Source of the DNA: Parus major
Lineage: Eukaryota > Chordata > Aves > Passeriformes > Paridae
DNA: 64,000 bases
Direction: 5' to 3'
NCBI RefSeq assembly: GCF_001522545.3
Contig: NC_031799.1
Location: forward strand, 32,889,354-32,953,353
Position numbers and translations under genes: made by a program. Below the pieces are notes generated by a model. That model was not told where the DNA came from and did not search any database. It was given only the letters and a program-made list of their open reading frames with translations. Numbering within the stretch: position 1 is the stretch's first letter; the number at the start of each line of letters is the position of its first letter. Below are positions 15,562 to 28,500 of the stretch, piece by piece.

Positions 15562-17329
15562 CTGTTTAAAAATCCCACCACCACCCCCAACCTTGATTTC
15601 CTATTTTAAAGCAAGCATTCAGCTCACTGTTGTGAGTCATACCACTGGGGTCTGGCAGGCATCAAACTGTGGAAACCAGATGACATTTTAAACTACAAAA
15701 GCTCCTTAAGGAGTGTGGATGGCTGAAGACACCTAAAAGCCATTGTGCCATTTTGCCTTGCACAGCAGGTACCTTAAACTCCTTCAAAAACACTTCTGCA
15801 GTCCTAATCCATGGATGCTAATTATTTAAGAAGTAGACAGGCAAGGAAACTGACTCAGAAACCTTCCTATCTCTGCCACCTCCGCCAAAAACCCCCATTC
15901 ACTTTTCCACAAAACTTCTGATAAGGCAGAATTTTAAACCTTTAGAAATGGGATCAACGAAAGTTCAAGCAGATGCATCTTTGGGAAGAACTGCACATGT
16001 GCTATGAAATTCCAGAAGTGAATATGCCTTTTTCCAGTGGCCAAATGTTCTTCTGTCTCAGCCCACTTCTTCAGAGACTGCTCTCTCAGGGAAAAAAAAG
16101 TAAGGCTTAAGTTTTATCACAAAAAGTGTTAACTGTTACTAAAATTTTCCTCCCCCCATTCCCCCCTTTTTCTATTCCTCCCCTCTTGAGAAGAGAGCAA
16201 AAGTTCAATCCCTGTGGCTCAGAGATTATTTGCTGCAAGGCTTCACTGTGTACCAGTGTCTATCCCCTTTCTTCCAATTTTATTGTTTGTCTGCTTTTTA
16301 AAGACGGAGTTACTGCAAAAAAAAAGCTTTTTTGATGATGGCATCTACACACTTCTTCATAGCATTCCTACAGAGTTATTTCAATGTATAATTAATTTCT
16401 TTTTAATTTTTGACTGAAAATTACTTAAGCAAGAATAGCAGCTAAACCTCTGTTTAAAATATATATATGTAGTCCTGGGAAAAATGCATAGCTAACCTAC
16501 TTCTTTCACTACTTCTGCCTTTATATTCTTTTGCCAGCAATAGTATTGCAGTGTGATCATGTGGCATGGTAGTAAGTTTTTGGCTAAGACAAGAGACATG
16601 GACTTGCTTTAATCTTTCAAAATTTCAAAAAGCATGTAGTAAAGTTATTACAGAGATGGGGGAAAAAAAATCAAGCTAGAATAGATTCTAGCAGTGAATA
16701 GTTATGTCTCTGGAGCAAGGAGAAGGAAGGAATTAATTTAACACATCAGAAATTATATACCATGAATGTTTCTTTAGAAAAATAATGGTTTAGAATGCCT
16801 ATTTTTGTTTTTCAAGGCCTGGTGAGAGAGCCTGATTTATGTTTCAATACTTTTACAATGAGCTTCAGACACAACTTAAATTAGCCATTGTGCAACAGCT
16901 TTCTGACCACTCCTGCTCTGTGCCCCTCCCCTTGGACCTGTCGTGCATCAAGCAGAGACATTTTGCTGACAGGGTATCATGTGTAGCAAGCTCCTAGTAT
17001 TATTAAACCCCCAGAACACTGCATCACTAGAACCAATAATTCATTAGTGTTATTTTAAAAAAGGGGATATAAGAAGTGCTGATGAAAACTTCTGCACATT
17101 ATTGCATCTGAATGTAAGAATGCACAAAGTAAGATAAAATACAACCACTTCCAAGCACTATCTGATAATGCACAGACACAACTTAGTCACACTGGAAGTA
17201 ATTTTCCAGCCCCTGGTTTTAACATCAATAGCATCAATATTTTATAAATTTATAGATTTCATAAAAAAGAGGGAGAGGGAGTTTTCACACAGGCAGAGAC
17301 ATGGACAATGCTTTTTAACTGGTTAAAAT

Positions 17330-17597
17330 GGTTTCAAAGGACATGGGACAACAGTTTTAAACTAAAGAAGGAGAGATTTTGATAACATGTTAGGAAGAAA
17401 TTATTTACTAGTAGGAGACATTGGAACAGGTTGTCCAGAGAAACCGTGGGTGCCCCATCCTGGATGTGTTCAGGTCCAGGTTGGATGGGGTCCTGAGCAA
17501 CCTGAGTGAGTGAGTGGGATCCCTGCCCACATCAGAGGGGTTGGAAAGCCATGATCTTTTAAGGTCCTTTCCAAACCAAACCATTCTGTGATTCTAC
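17330..17597 (+). mobile_element. CR1 LINE 3' end
   Basis: It carries characteristic CR1 3' features: TTTTAAACTAAAGAAGGAGA, AACAGGTTGTCCAGAGAAAC, TGCCCCATCCTGGATGTGTT, CAGGTTGGATGGGGTCCTGA and AAGGTCCTTTCC, ending in the octamer-like tail ATTCTGTGATTCTAC. It is 5'-truncated with no ORF, as is usual for CR1. Confidence 0.93.
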
Positions 17598-19132
17598 AGT
17601 TTTTCTGCCAATGTCTGGGGGCGAAAAACCAGAGCAGAAAGGGGAGAGATCCTTTAATGTGGACACTCTAAAATTATTTCAGTTTCTGGCAAAAATGATA
17701 TTTCAGATTTCTAGAAGAATAAATGAATCAGTGCAATACCAGAGCTGGTGATGGGGAGCTCTGTAGGGAACTGTACTCAGTACCTCCACAGGTGCACTGT
17801 GGTGCCACAAAGAGTACTGGCACAAGGAATTACATGCTGTTCAGCAATTATTTATGGTAACACATCAGAATGCACTAGCTATATGAAATAGACATTGTAA
17901 AAAGCAGTGGCTTAGTAATCCTGGCTACAGAAACCTGATGTGAAGTCTTTCCTGGGAAAGTCTTTCTCCTCCTTTCATCAGACCAGGGGAGACACTGACA
18001 ATTTTTGTGTGAATTAAAAATATGTGGATTACTGTGGGTCTTCTGTATCACCAGTTAAAAGTCATCTTTTCAATTTTAATTATTTTTAAACTAATCCCAT
18101 TGTTAACAAATCCCAAAGAACACTTTATTTAAAAAAATAAGTTCATCTTTAAAAATTAAATACTTCCACAACAGATTATTAACTGAGAATAAGTTTTATA
18201 TAATGATATTAAAATATTTAGTTGAGTATGTAATTTATAAAAGCAGTCAAACTCTAACCAACTGTATTATTGCAGACTATTATCTAGTAAAATAGATTGT
18301 AATCTTAGTAATAGAAGAATATTTTATGGCCAATGTTTCAATAGGAGCACCTAGTTTATTACTTGCATAAATCTACAACAGGCAATGAATATAAATTGGA
18401 AAATCACATGAAGCAGTGTATCATATTATGGCAAAATGATTTCACCATGAAACAATTTTACTTAACATCTACAATATTCTCTACAGAGGAAGTGAGCATT
18501 CAAACATTAGATAACTGAAAACTTTTCATTTGCAAATTGAGTTCATGAATTACAAGTGAAAACTTAAAAGAGCCAGGAAATAAAATAAACATAAAATCAG
18601 ATAAATTGTAACAATAAATTAAAGATAAGCATAGCATTTTTTTTCACATTTTACAAAGAATTCTGCTTATACATACAGGAGTTACTCATAAAGATGCATA
18701 CCAATAATTCTTTGCAGAATTTGGAAAATCCTCAGTTAAAAATATTGCCTACAAGTGAGCCAAGAACTTTGGGAGTTAAACATGTCATCTTCTTTTTTTG
18801 GAACAGGAGTATTCATTTAAACAATCCTGCTAGTCTCACTGTAGCAAAAACTGCCATTGTGAGCTATTTGAGGCCTGATTTAACCATCCTATTTTAAATT
18901 AATATGGAATAATAATAATAATAAAATCTGTTTGGCTCTTCCTCTGCAGGCTTATCAGTTCCTGAAAGCAATGTCACCTTCAATAACCTCTTTTTCCACA
19001 TCTTCCCTTACCATCATGTCAATATTTCTTGCTTAGCAGAGCATAGCAAACAAGCTATACTGAAATAAACACTGAGTAAAAGCATACTAGAGACTACACA
19101 GATTTGTGGACAGCCCCAAAAGTATTCAGGCC

Positions 19133-19616
19133 TGTGAATATCTTAGAATTACCGAACAGTCTGGCTTGTAAAGGACTTTCAAAAGGTCATCAAGTTGAAC
19201 GTTCCTGCAACAAGCAGGGACATCTTCCACTATACCACATTGCTCAGAGCCCCATCCAACTTGGCCTTGAATGTTTCCAGGGATGGGGCATCCACAATTT
19301 CTCTGGGCATCCTGTTCAAGGGTTTCACCACCCTCAAAACCATTACCCCTTGATCTATTACAACAGGCCCTGCTAAAGTCTCTCCCCATTTTTGTTACAG
19401 GCTCCCTTTGGGTACTGGCAGGCTACAGCTAGGTCTTCCTGTAGCCTTCTCCAGGACAATCAATCCCAACTATCTCAGCCTTTCCTCAGGGAAGAGGTGC
19501 TCCAGCCCTCTGAGGGCTTCCTCTGGACTCCCTCTAACAAGCCCATGTCCTCCCTGTGCTGATGACTCTGGAGCTGGACACAATACTCCAGGTGGGGTCT
19601 TACAAGAGTAGAGGAT
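19133..19616 (-). mobile_element. CR1 LINE 3' fragment
   Basis: This is the reverse complement of CR1: CCATCCAACTTGGCCTTGAA, GGGATGGGGCATCCACAATT, CTCTGGGCATCCTGTTCAAG, CAGCCTTTCCTCAGGGAAGA and CCAGGTGGGGTC are all typical. The 3' tail is at the low-coordinate end. The ORFs at 19104-19376, 19126-19389 and 19408-19611 fall inside it and are spurious. Confidence 0.93.
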
Positions 19617-20370
19617 CTTAGGGACAGAAACCTGGAACCAAATTCCTAACTGAGGCCCACTGGCTTCACATTCAATGCATGGAACAAGTGTATCAAAATG
19701 AGGTCCTGCTCAGCCCATGTTCATGAGCAGGGAACCTACTGGGACAGAGAGTAGGACACAGACAAGAAAGTTTTGGTATCTCACTCCAGGTAGCAGGAAG
19801 ATGCAACTTTCTGCTTTTGTGCCCCAGCTTACAGCCGGATCCTGAATGTAAGCCCTGGCTTAGAGAAAGTTCTTGCCTGCTGAAGAGACACTTCTGCTAC
19901 TGCTGCCCAATTTCAGAAGCACCCAGAAGCACTATGGTGCAGCAATCCACTTCAGAGTTTATAGGCACCATGCAACCACCACTGCCACTGCTGCTGAGGT
20001 CCCCAGGAAAAACAGCACTGTAGCCCCCCTGACCTTGTGTTCACTTCACTGGTTGCCCACATCCTCTCCCTCTCCCTTGACCACAAACAAAGCAATCCAG
20101 GTCCATGAAAATGAAGGATTAAAAAATGATGGGGTGCAGACACTTGTAAATAAATAACTCTCTTAACAGTATTCACTGTAATTCAGAAATTCACTCTTGG
20201 CTAACATCACTTACCTATGAGCAACCAAATAATACTGAAGATTACAGTAAAATCAGCTCATGAATATAAGGAATCATAGTGCTGCTGGCTTATCTGGTAG
20301 TTAGAAACAGCACAATACCTAAATGAGATAACAGATACTGTAATGCAGAAATACAGTAATTAAAAATTTC

Positions 20371-20432
20371 ATTGTTTCTATTGAGAGACTCAGTAGTTTC
20401 AATTGCTTCTATTGAGAGACTCAAACAGCTAT
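20371..20432. repeat. 31-bp tandem duplication (two diverged copies)
   Basis: Units at 20371-20401 and 20402-20432 share an identical core TTCTATTGAGAGACTCA at the same phase, with differences near the ends. Confidence 0.85.
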
Positions 20433-23400
20433 GACTTTGTGAAAGAATCCCCCTTCCCAACTGACAGTGCTGCCAAATATGGACTTTAATCAAAAAGCAA
20501 GTAATCTTTCCTCATAGTGTCAACAATTCCATTCCAAGCTAAACCTACAGAATGCAGTGCTTGTTCAGGTACCAGGAACTGTGGCTGCAAGCTGCTTTAC
20601 TGAGCTCCACTCAACAAAGTGGCCTGTAATTCAGTTTACATAACAGTGCTGATGAATGCTAAGTCTGTGTAAGGTACAGAGCAGTCCCTAAAGTAGGAAG
20701 AGATTAAAATGATACTAAATCAAGTACTTCTGCTTCCTGCTCCATGGCTGGAATAAATGATCTTTCTACAGAAAGACAAAGGCATGTTAAGAGACAGTTT
20801 TGCTTTGAATCTCCAGGACCCACTAACCTATTCAGAACTGAACATTCTATGAAGTGTGACTTTCCCTCCCTTCCCTGTTTTATTAACCATCATAGGTTAA
20901 CCTGATAGGTATGTGGCTACCTGCTGGTTAATGAAGTAATTCAGCTTTGAATTTCTAGCTGTCATGTAGATACTCACTTGAAGTAATTACTAGGCTTTCT
21001 ACACTTTTAATATGACAGAGGGATCATTATCCTTGCTGGCTAGCTTCTTTAAAATTAATTACCTATTATTCACCAATGTTCCACAGATTTTTGCAAAGAA
21101 TAAGATGATGTAGGGTCTGAGGACTCCTTTCCTGTACCAAGGGATAAGGACTCCTTATGGACCTTTATAATAAAGTTGTCTTCACCTCTATATTCTTCTC
21201 ATTCTATGACTCAGCTATCATACACAAGTCTTAATAACCTCCTATAAGAACCTAAGAAGATTAAGTCAAGGAGGGGTCATGAATGGAAGGTAATATTGCT
21301 TTGGATGTCTGTTTTCACATCATGTTCTATATATACCAGATGAAACACCATTCTCTACCTGTGAGGACAGAAAGATTATCTTCTACCCAGAGAATCACTA
21401 AATACCTATTTGTATTTGTAAGAACTTACTTCACAGATATTTTGCACATTTCCGTGAAAGAAGGATCCAGCTGTATTTAGGTCTTGTCCAAGAATTAATT
21501 TTCCCCAAACATTTTCAGTGGGGTATCACACAGTCTTAGCTCTCTCCATTGCTCTCATCCATTGCCTTTAATTTAAAGTAAGAGATAAAGAGAAAATGCC
21601 AAAGCATCCTCAGATGTACAGCTGCTTTTGGGCAGGCTTTTTCAACAATACTCCCCCATTTCCATCAATTTTGAGTGACTGCACACTGCCCATCAGCATG
21701 AGACACCTCTGCTGTACAAGCTAGCAGAGAAGGACTTGGTTTTACAAACAGCAAGTATGTCTTATCACAAAGCGTTCTCTCTTCAGACTATTACGACAGC
21801 TTGTGGTGGAAAAGATATGCTTCTGCCACCCTTGCTGAATAACAGCCCCACAGAGCTCATTACTAAATTACTTAGTCCCACTGTGATTTATGCAGCATGT
21901 CTAGTTAGCTCTAATTCAGTGAGGACTCCTAGACAGAGAAATCTCTCTGCTAGAACAATTTAAATGTTACCACATTTGAACGTGGCAACTGCTTTTAAAT
22001 TTCCCCTTGATTACTGAATGCAAAGAAGACTGCTAGGCCACAGCAAGCTGGTGCAGACAGCTGAAACCACTACAGTGCACTGAATATTGGTGAGACAGAA
22101 ATAAGAAAAACACAGTTTTCACTGCTCTCAGCATCATGTCCTAGTGCTTACAATGGTCATATCTATGGAAGTTTAAGCACTGGTGTACCTGCAGAGGATT
22201 TCTTATAAATACTTCTGTGTTTACGACATGGGCATAAAGCTGTGAGCAGAAAAACCTGAAATAAGTAAAAGATTTTGTGTGTCCATTTCAGCCACTCCCT
22301 GTTCCTTACCATTCCTAAATAACTCATTAAAACTGAAATTAACCTTTTTACTTGACAGCTGTTACTCATCTTGTTTAACTCTTCAGTAAACAAGCTCTAT
22401 TTTCACAAAGATTGAGGATATTTTTCTATCATTATCATACAGAAGATAGAAAATAGCAATGCTACAACAATCTGCCAGCTATTTTTCTACTCCCTCTTCC
22501 ACCTCTTGATAATTTGCAATTTACATTTGGCAGTCACTCATTACTAGTCAATTGTTTTAATCCTTTCTACTCCTTCTGCTGTGGTGATGTGCTTCCTGTT
22601 GGGGAACAAAGGGGGTGTTAAATCTTTGTGAATCTTTGAAATCTTTGTGACTCTGTGATTTAGATACTGAAGGTACTCAGTGCTTTCTTCCAATAACTGA
22701 AATTCAGTCTGATTTAAGGGTTCATAGCAATGTGATCCTGCCACGCATTATCCAGAAAACAGTGTCCTACCTGCCCGTCATGGCTGCTAGCTAAAAAGAT
22801 CCTAGACACAGGTCAGTCCAGTATTAGCAACCTTGATCACTCTTCTGAGGACTGTTTCTGAAGCCATGTCTGAAGAGTGTTCCACCTAAAAAGGTGGGGT
22901 GCAGCACCCCATCGCACCTCATCTCATGTCTCATGTACCTGCTCGATTATTTGTCTCTTTCAAAGGATGTTCACATTTAAGGACTGTCAGACAGGGTCCA
23001 GTACCTGGAAGGAAATCAGCTGATATCAGGGTGACTCAATGAATTGATCGACATTTCATTCCTTGCAGAGGAATGAGGCTTTCTATGTATTTTTATTGCC
23101 TTGCAAAATTAAATGTTGCTGTAACTTTAAGTAAATATAATGGTGGGGTTTTTAATCTGTGAGGTGCAGAAGATAAATTTGTTGAGGAAGAAACAGCTAA
23201 TAAAATAAAGGTGATAATAAACTTATTTTCATATCATGAGAAAAATATCAGCTTCTCAGGCACAAGCTCTGCTCCTACAAATTTCAACCAAAAAATATTT
23301 AAAATAGGGGGGGTGGGAGGTGTTGGTCAGGCCACTGAATTTTAATGCTGTTTAGAGCTGCTTGGAAGTCCAAGTTTCCAGTGAGATGTCACTTCTAAAG

Positions 23401-24999
23401 AAAACAGACCCATTGAGTTAGTCCTAGTTAATACTTCAGAGACTGCTCACAGAGAAGGCGTTTGGTTTCTACTGTGATGCCCATCACGACAGTATAAAGT
23501 GATCAAAGAACTCATTTAGTTCTTCTTTACATTGTGCCTAGAGAAAAGTTCATCAGAGATTGGTATGTTTGTCTATGAGATTTGTGAGCGGGTTAAAAAA
23601 TTGCTTACAGTAATCTCTAGAACACAGTCACATTGTTTCATCTGTTTCCTCCTGTATCTGGCCAGGTAGCAGGGTATGACTCTGCAAGCAAAATGTTAAC
23701 TGTTGCCATTTCATGTAAGTGTTTTTCATGTGCTTCATACTTTATTCTCATTAAAACAGCATTTCTCTATGTTTTGTTGGAATAACTCATTTACATAAAC
23801 ACGAATTTTATGTGCTTTTCACAAGAGATTTCATATGACAATAAACAACAATAAAACCAGTATGCCAAAAGTACTTTTGTCCACTGCAAAAAGCAAGTAC
23901 TTACCAGAAAATAGGCAAAAGTATAGCTTCCTGTTTCTTTTCTTAGACCAAAAAGCTCCTACTATGCTGGAAAATGTACCTGCCCTGCTAAGACAGGCCT
24001 ACCAAAACTTCTCAAAAACTTTCCTCTTGTTACAAGAGTATTTGAAAAATTGAGTCTGCAATTTAAAAAGGCAAAATTTTAGAATGTTGCCATTAGGCTG
24101 ACTGGTTTAAAATATAATTACACAAAAATTTAAAGTAGGTTTTGTCTCACTTAAACTTGTTTAAATCGTAACTGCAAAGATATCTCATACCATGCTCATG
24201 GACCAAGAGAAATCAGAGGATTTCTATAATGTACAGCAGCTGCTCTAGATTTTGGCATTAGTGGTGCACCTTTAGGGCACCTTGTTTTTTGTCCAAAATC
24301 TCTCAATCTAAACTCTATCTCTTTCAGCAGCTCTGCACCAGTCAGGGTTTCTCCAGCAAGAGAAAGCCATGAGGCAGATCCGTGCAAGACAGCTGAAGTG
24401 ATCTGCAGGAAGATATTTGTACTTTTAAAATGTAACATATCTCAAGCATTTCCAACAAACGTCTTTAGCTTGTTGGCCCTGTAAGAAAAGTGTTGCATTC
24501 TGTACTCATCCATATTCCATCTGCAACAGAAGAACAACTTTTTCACATCTGGCTTTTGTCATGTTCTTCACGGGCATCTGTTAATGAGGTTTTTTTATCT
24601 CCTCTCCATACATTCATTTTTGCTAATACAACCTAAACAGGCAGCAAGAAGTCCAGATCAGCATTAAAGCAACTCTCCGTAGCTTCCCCCCAAACCTCAT
24701 GCTGTGCAGAGCAAGTCAGTCTTTTCCAAACAGTTATGTAAGCTGAAATACACTGGAATCAATTTATCCTGCAAAATCTAAAAAGTTGATCTGGGACAAG
24801 AGTATCTACAACATTTAATACACAATATGCAAACACATGTTGCCCTGGCTAAAAACTTAGAGGTTTTGGATTTGGAGATTACCAACAAGAATTCTGCCTG
24901 ATACATAACTACTTACTTTGATGCAGTGTATGTAACTCAGCCTAGTCTCATTTCTTGCTTCCTGTTAATTTCAAATATAAAACAAATGTGAGGTCATCC

Positions 25000-25038
25000 T
25001 GTACAATATTAATGTACAATATTAATATTAATGTACAA
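25000..25038. repeat. Short tandem repeat, unit about TGTACAATATTAA
   Basis: TGTACAATATTAA occurs twice in direct succession, followed by TATTAATGTACAA, a partial third copy. Confidence 0.85.
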
Positions 25039-25194
25039 CAGTAATTAACCACAGAAAATTAATACCCAGACATGAAAATAACTCCTTAAAATACTGTCAG
25101 TTTTCAGCCTCAGGAAAGAGGTTGCCCATAAGAAAGAAAAAATAATTGTCTGTTTCCATTCCAGATGTGGGTAGTAGGTAGAACAGATCATGTT

Positions 25195-25585
25195 AGGAAT
25201 GAGAGGCTGAGAGAGCTGGGGTTGGTCAGTCTGGAGCGGAGCAGGTTCAGGGACAGCTTTCACGTGTGCATAAATACCTGACAGGAGCGTGTAAAGGGGC
25301 CAGACCCCCCTCAGCAGTGCCCAGGGAAAGGACAGGAAGCAATGGCACAGACTGAAATACAAGAAATTTTTTCTTAACCCTTAGAAAAAAATGTTTTGGA
25401 CTACAAGGGTGGTCAAACAGGGGTCCAGATTTCCTACGGGCAGTGTGGATCCTCTCTCCTTTGATGTTCCTAAGTCCAACCAGGTATGGCCCTGATATGA
25501 CCCACAGTAGCTGAGCTGCCTGAAGTGGGCTGAGTCTGGACAATCCCCAGAGGTGGGTAAGCCTCAACCCAGGTGTGATTCTAAA
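25195..25585 (+). mobile_element. CR1 LINE 3' fragment, diverged
   Basis: The order of motifs follows CR1: GAGAGCTGGGGTTGGTCAGT, CTGGAGCGGAGCAGGTTCAG, CCCAGGGAAAGGACAGGAAG, GGCACAGACTGAAATACAAG, then a diverged tail. The overlapping minus-strand ORFs at 25045-25362 and 25247-25567 are antisense to it. Confidence 0.85.
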
Positions 25586-28500
25586 TGGAGAACCTCATTA
25601 GAGATACTTTAATAAAAGCTGTTTCAATAAGCTTGCTTACACTCTCTGTGCTCTGAAGGGCAATATATTCAATCAGGGCAAATTCCTTCAACAACAAAAG
25701 AAAGCTAAAAACTGAACTTACATTAATCTTGTCTTTCTAACTTACAGAATTTAACAAAAGCATCTGACTTCTAGAATTTAAGGACTAGAAGGACAAAGTA
25801 CTTTTGCTGGTGTGTGCCTTGCAGTACTTTTTTGTACCTCTGCCATTAAATAAAATCATAGTATTTGCGAGTATAGTCTTGCTTGTTAAAATCTCTTGTT
25901 TATTTGCACATTTCTGTTCATACTTCCAACATTGGTAACCTACTGGAAATCATCACATCTGGGCCTTTATTTGCTGTACATGATACACCTGATGACTGAT
26001 CTCTGATGGGACTAAGTGCTTTCTGGCCTAAAGTGTGGATAACTAATTATCTATATAGACAGGGGAAGGGCATTTCTTATTACAAGTGACTATAATTACA
26101 GAGCACGACATGTGATACCATATTTTATAATAATAACAGTGTACATGCAATAGTTTTCTTTTACTTAAGGTCTCAACTGCATCTTCTTTACTGGTGCCCT
26201 GTTCCAGAAACAAGAAAGTGGAGAACATGGGAAACATATTTGGAAAAAATTTAAGATGATCTTCCATTTTCCAACTGCTGCTGAGCAAGACTGATGATGA
26301 CAGTGCTGAGTATTATCAGATTTCTTATCTTGTCTCTGAGTAGGCCCAGCAGGGGCACAGAAATCTCCAGGCGGTCCATCTGCAAAGCTAGGAGGCTGTA
26401 TTTTTATTTTTTGTGTCTCTTTGCAGCTGAGAAGTTGAACAGGATCTTCAGCCTTATTATCTCAGGATCAAGCAAGAGACTGAGAGCCAGGGCTTGCAGC
26501 AGTGTGGAGAATCTGCTGCTCCCACAGGAGATTGAGCCCTATGACAAATGCCGTGACAGATCAGCACTAATCAGCAGCAGCAAGGCTGGCCTGTACAGGA
26601 GGTGTCATTAGACTTGCTGAAGAAACAGTGCATTAATAATCTGAATTTCTCATCAGACTGAATGAATACCACAGTTCTCAGCTGTAGCAAGAAGACACAC
26701 ACATCAGTATATGTAAAAGTTGTCTTTTTTCAATATGAGTATCACTAGAGAAATAAATATTCCAATTATTTATACACATGCTTAGACAGCATATCCTCAT
26801 CTATCTCTAATGGGCTGATAAAATATCCTCTCTTGATAACTCAACTTCAAAGGAATTTGAATCTTAAAAATTAAACCTAAAGGCCTGTTGTGTTTCATTC
26901 TAAGTGGAATGTCTTATGTTGAATCACGTATTTTCACTGCACAATCCGAAAGAGGGTCACCAGATGGCACTATTACACATTGTCATCCTGATTTCAGTCT
27001 CTTAATACACACAGAAAGTTTTTAATTGTGGAAGAACTGGTGTTATTATTACTGTAGCATTACATTTATTTGGGGCAAGTGTGATGAGCAGCATCTCTGT
27101 TTTAATCTCTGCAGCCTTAACAAGTTCTTCCAGAGGAACTGTCCTCTGAGAACCAGATGTTCTTTTGCAGGTTTAAATACAGACATAAAAAGAGGAAAGG
27201 TACAGACTGTTCTGTTATTTATGTATTTCTCTGCTCAAGGACTAGCATGTAATGGGAACACATCACAGCAGGAACGCACAGACATTTGCCTATGCTGATT
27301 TTTCCTCTTTGGTAAGCAGAAACCCTCTGCTGTCATTACAGAGAGATTAAAAGCCCTAGGCATACTTGTAATACATACTTTTCTCTACTCTATTATACTA
27401 ACAGACATACAGCATATCCAAGGTGCATCTTGGACCCAATTAAAATGCATCTGCACACCTATCAGAAAAATACTGCACACAATGAAAGCTGACATTTGAA
27501 CCTCTCTTGATTGTCCCCAGCTCATCTTTTAACAACGTGAACAGAAATATTAACCTTAACACTCCTAATTGCCACAACATGTACAAATGGTCTGAACAAC
27601 TCTTGATATGTCTATTTCACAACAGAAAACCACTGCTCATTTCTGTGGGTACTAATTTGTGATCCCTGATATGTGTGTCATGATTAGCTCTATAGCTTGT
27701 TAGAAGAGTAATTTAGAATAGTAATTTAGGCTTGCTAATGCTTCAAGGTTGTACGTGTTTTTTAGCTTCGTTCAGACACAGCTTTGTCGAAAGCTTACAC
27801 AAGCTTCCTAACAGTTCTTTTCCTGACTCACAGGACAAAAAAACAGAGTCAATAAATTACTATTTTGCTTTCACATATCCCATTCATAATAAACTTTTTA
27901 GTTAACCATATATTATACTTCAACGAACTCATAAGTGGTGAAACAGGAAAAAAAACAGGCCATGAACTTCGGATGGAAACGCCCAACTGTTACAAGTCCT
28001 GACCCACACAAGGTTGACTGAATTTTTTCTGACAAAATGCAGTCATCTTTTCAGAATCTTGAACGGGATTAATGTGATAGCAGAGTTAATGAAAGAAGTT
28101 TACTTCATGACAAGTGTATTATTGACATACATGCTTGCACTGGAGAAGCTAGCAGCCTTGTTGAAGGAAAACAGACTAGCTTTCCAGTATTGTATCTAAT
28201 CTTACTGGTCATCTGAACAAAAGGTTTTCTCCTGAATTCCCATTTGGAGAGTACATGCTTCCCTGGACATTCAGTACCCAAGTGGATCTAATCAAAATCA
28301 ACAGAATAGCCACCACAGGCCTGGGAGAGCCCTGCCAGAAGTCCCCCCACATAGTTCAATCACACAGAAAACATTTCTCCTGTGTTAGTTTTACAAGCTT
28401 TCATGCATTTTACAAGGAACAAATTCACCCAGCAGACAATACAGCAGCACCATATTTCGGAAGTAAACTGAGAAATGCATTAGCATTTTTCACAGGAAAT

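Larger units (their letters stand above)
311..17329. other. Intronic DNA without a recognised gene
   Basis: AT-rich intronic sequence with many stops in all frames. The longest ORFs, around 100 residues (for example 3146-3448 minus and 3591-3875 plus), show no family motif that I recognise. Apart from the small duplications, the hairpin at 15441 and poly-T runs near 5210, 5260 and 15543, I see no defined element. Confidence 0.6.
19617..25194. other. Intronic DNA without a recognised gene
   Basis: AT-rich sequence with a 31-bp duplication at 20371, a small palindrome GGGGTGCAGCACCCC at 22896-22910, AATCTTTGTGA-type slippage near 22620 and a tandem repeat at 25000. An open stretch on the minus strand at 24196-24438 is treated under findings. 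Confidence 0.55.

Noticed and set aside
25045..25567. Two overlapping minus-strand ORFs of about 105 residues
   Set aside because: They are antisense to the CR1 fragment at 25195-25585.
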